From NCBI GenBank assembly GCA_039111635.1, contig JBCAQO010000012.1, positions 1 to 64,000 on the forward strand: 64,000 nucleotides of DNA, given 5' to 3'. Shown here in pieces: positions 62,794 to 64,000 of the stretch (positions are counted from its first letter, which is position 1; the number at the start of each line of letters is the position of its first letter). Made by a program: the position numbers and the translations under genes. This DNA is from Heterobasidion occidentale. Taxonomy: Eukaryota; Basidiomycota; Agaricomycetes; Russulales; Bondarzewiaceae. The notes beneath the pieces were generated by a model. The model worked only from the letters and a program-made list of their open reading frames with translations, was not told where the DNA came from and made no database searches.

Positions 62794-64000
62794 ATGCGTG
62801 CTGATTCCCATCAGCCCATCACGGACCATCTCTTCAACGTCCCTTCAGCGGTTGGCAAATACTTATGTGGATCGAAGCCTCGAGCCTCGGAATTCGTGTG
62901 CCACAGCGGCCTCTGTATCTCTTCCGACATGCCCTCCCGTTCCGTAACGCCCCATATCCATCCATGGATACTCCCACTCCAACCCACCCACAATCCGGAA
63001 ATGGGTTCGATTCCCTTCCACGAGGCTTCTCAACGTCCACATCCCAGCCACAGGGCCGTCCCTTTACCCCCTGCTTCTTTCGCCGAGGTTATATCGCTTC
63101 GCCCTCCTCTCTCTCTTCCCCTACCCTCTTCACTAACCTTCTTTTCTCGCTTTCGCTCTTTCCGATCCCCTCTGTCTTCCCGCTGTACACTACTTCTCTC
63201 TTCCATTTCAATTCGATCACTCCGACTTCTCTCGCTGCCGGACTCGTTCTCGATACATAAGCTGCGCTCATTGTATCTCGAGAACCCGAGTCCGACGCCC
63301 GACTCCCGAGCGGTAAATATCTCGCCTCCCTATACAAGGTTCTGTCTCGTTTTCTCCGTCTACTCTCATGGCGCGTTCTTGCCTCGCGCAGTCCAAACTG
63401 AACTGCCCAATGTCTTCCCGGACATCTTCAGCCTCAACTGTCAAGGCGGCCGCGACTACGACGGTTCGAGTCTCATCCCATGTTCACTGTCTATGCTGCT
63501 AAAAGCTTCTTTCAGAAAGCTCAGCCGTACATACACGTCCAAGCACCCTCGCTCTCCTATTCTGTCCGGTCAGATTCCTCTGAAGAATCCTTGTCGCCCC
63601 CGCCCTCCGCTCACCGATGGTCTGAACTTGTCCCGCCCAAGACTGCGCTTACCTTCGCAGCATTGTACGACCCAAAGGAAGGCTTGATCACCTTCACGGG
63701 CCCTCGCTTCTCCCTTCCTCTCCAACGAAATCCATCGTTCATCCTCGCCCCTCGTTCCTTCAGATGGTCAGTCGCAGGTCTTCACTATCGACAGGATGGG
63801 AACATGCACCCCAGCTCTCAGCACGGCGCAGTTCTCCTCGGACACAGCGATGGCGGATATGAGAAGCATGCTGGATATGTACTTCCGCTGTGGAACTCCG
63901 GGTGGGATGAGGTGTAAGACACCCAACACGACGCTTGACGGGGAGGTTCGTGCATCATCTGCGATTGACGGGCTGTACGTGAACGAGGGTGCATACTCCT
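62794..64000 (+). CDS. Hypothetical gene, 5' part, runs off the window
   Basis: A Ser/Pro-rich frame is open from 62794 to about 63450. The last stretch, from an acceptor near 63778, reads in a clearly coding frame to the window end: FTIDRMGTCTPALSTAQFSS, MRSMLDMYFRCGTPGGMRC, IDGLYVNEGAYS. A frame at 63480-63917 overlaps it, and exon joins are unresolved. No domain is recognised. The 3' end lies outside the window. Confidence 0.4.

Noticed and set aside
62998..63020. GGGTTCGATTCCC, possible tRNA T-loop
   Set aside because: One stem pair is mismatched and no A-box or acceptor partner is found upstream.

Overview
This window looks like a repeat-dominated stretch of a basidiomycete (Agaricomycete, probably polypore-type) genome. 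The evidence is short GT-AG introns of about 50-60 bp with CTNAC-like branch sites, gene families I know mainly from Agaricomycetes (basidiomycete TET/JBP dioxygenases, JmjC-like proteins, DUF6698, multi-spanning membrane proteins of the DUF6533 type), a chromodomain Ty3/Gypsy element, and a conserved fungal VPS74/GOLPH3 gene. All names come from reading translations by eye; no database search was possible.

Layout. 0-1.2 kb: a frame-broken hypothetical gene. 1.44-15.72 kb: a large inverted-repeat structure. Each arm (about 3.1 kb left, 2.65 kb right) has a unique outer part and an inner satellite array rich in GACGTC and CAGACGAC. The 8.5 kb between the arms carries a JmjC-like gene (+) and a TET/JBP-type 2-oxoglutarate/Fe(II) dioxygenase gene (-), arranged convergently. 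I regard this as the most interesting part: two different oxygenase families linked to chromatin or DNA modification sit as cargo between long inverted CpG-rich repeats. 16.3-19.1 kb: two hypothetical genes followed by the same 85 bp sequence; the second has an intact four-exon reading frame. 19.6-37.6 kb: almost pure repeat. It holds degenerate GTCGTCTG minisatellites, CTCACCTG minisatellites ending three times in the same 59 bp tail, a G-rich block that switches abruptly to a C-rich block near 27.15 kb, and small hairpin-forming elements. 37.6-40.5 kb: gene fragments, small palindromes, and an older LTR with its polypurine tract.

40.5-51.3 kb: a complete 10.77 kb chromodomain Gypsy retrotransposon on the minus strand. 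It has identical 651 bp LTRs and an ATCAC target duplication. Its pol is frameshifted several times. It also has an extra coiled-coil-type ORF after the integrase and a 2.4 kb non-coding 3' region with about 15 copies of one short motif. Ten nucleotides next to the 5' LTR are complementary to the predicted first ten nucleotides of its own transcript, which points to Tf1-like self-priming. It is inserted inside an older reading frame.

51.5-64 kb: more ordinary gene space. It holds an intact DUF6698 gene, a decayed membrane-anchored aspartic protease, a GNAT acetyltransferase with a damaged middle, a multi-spanning membrane protein, an intact VPS74/GOLPH3 gene, and the 5' part of a gene running off the end.

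VPS74, DUF6698 and the 18.06 kb gene all have exact reading frames, while the transposon and the cargo genes carry many single-base frame changes. True decay or inherited damage is therefore more likely than uniformly poor sequence.
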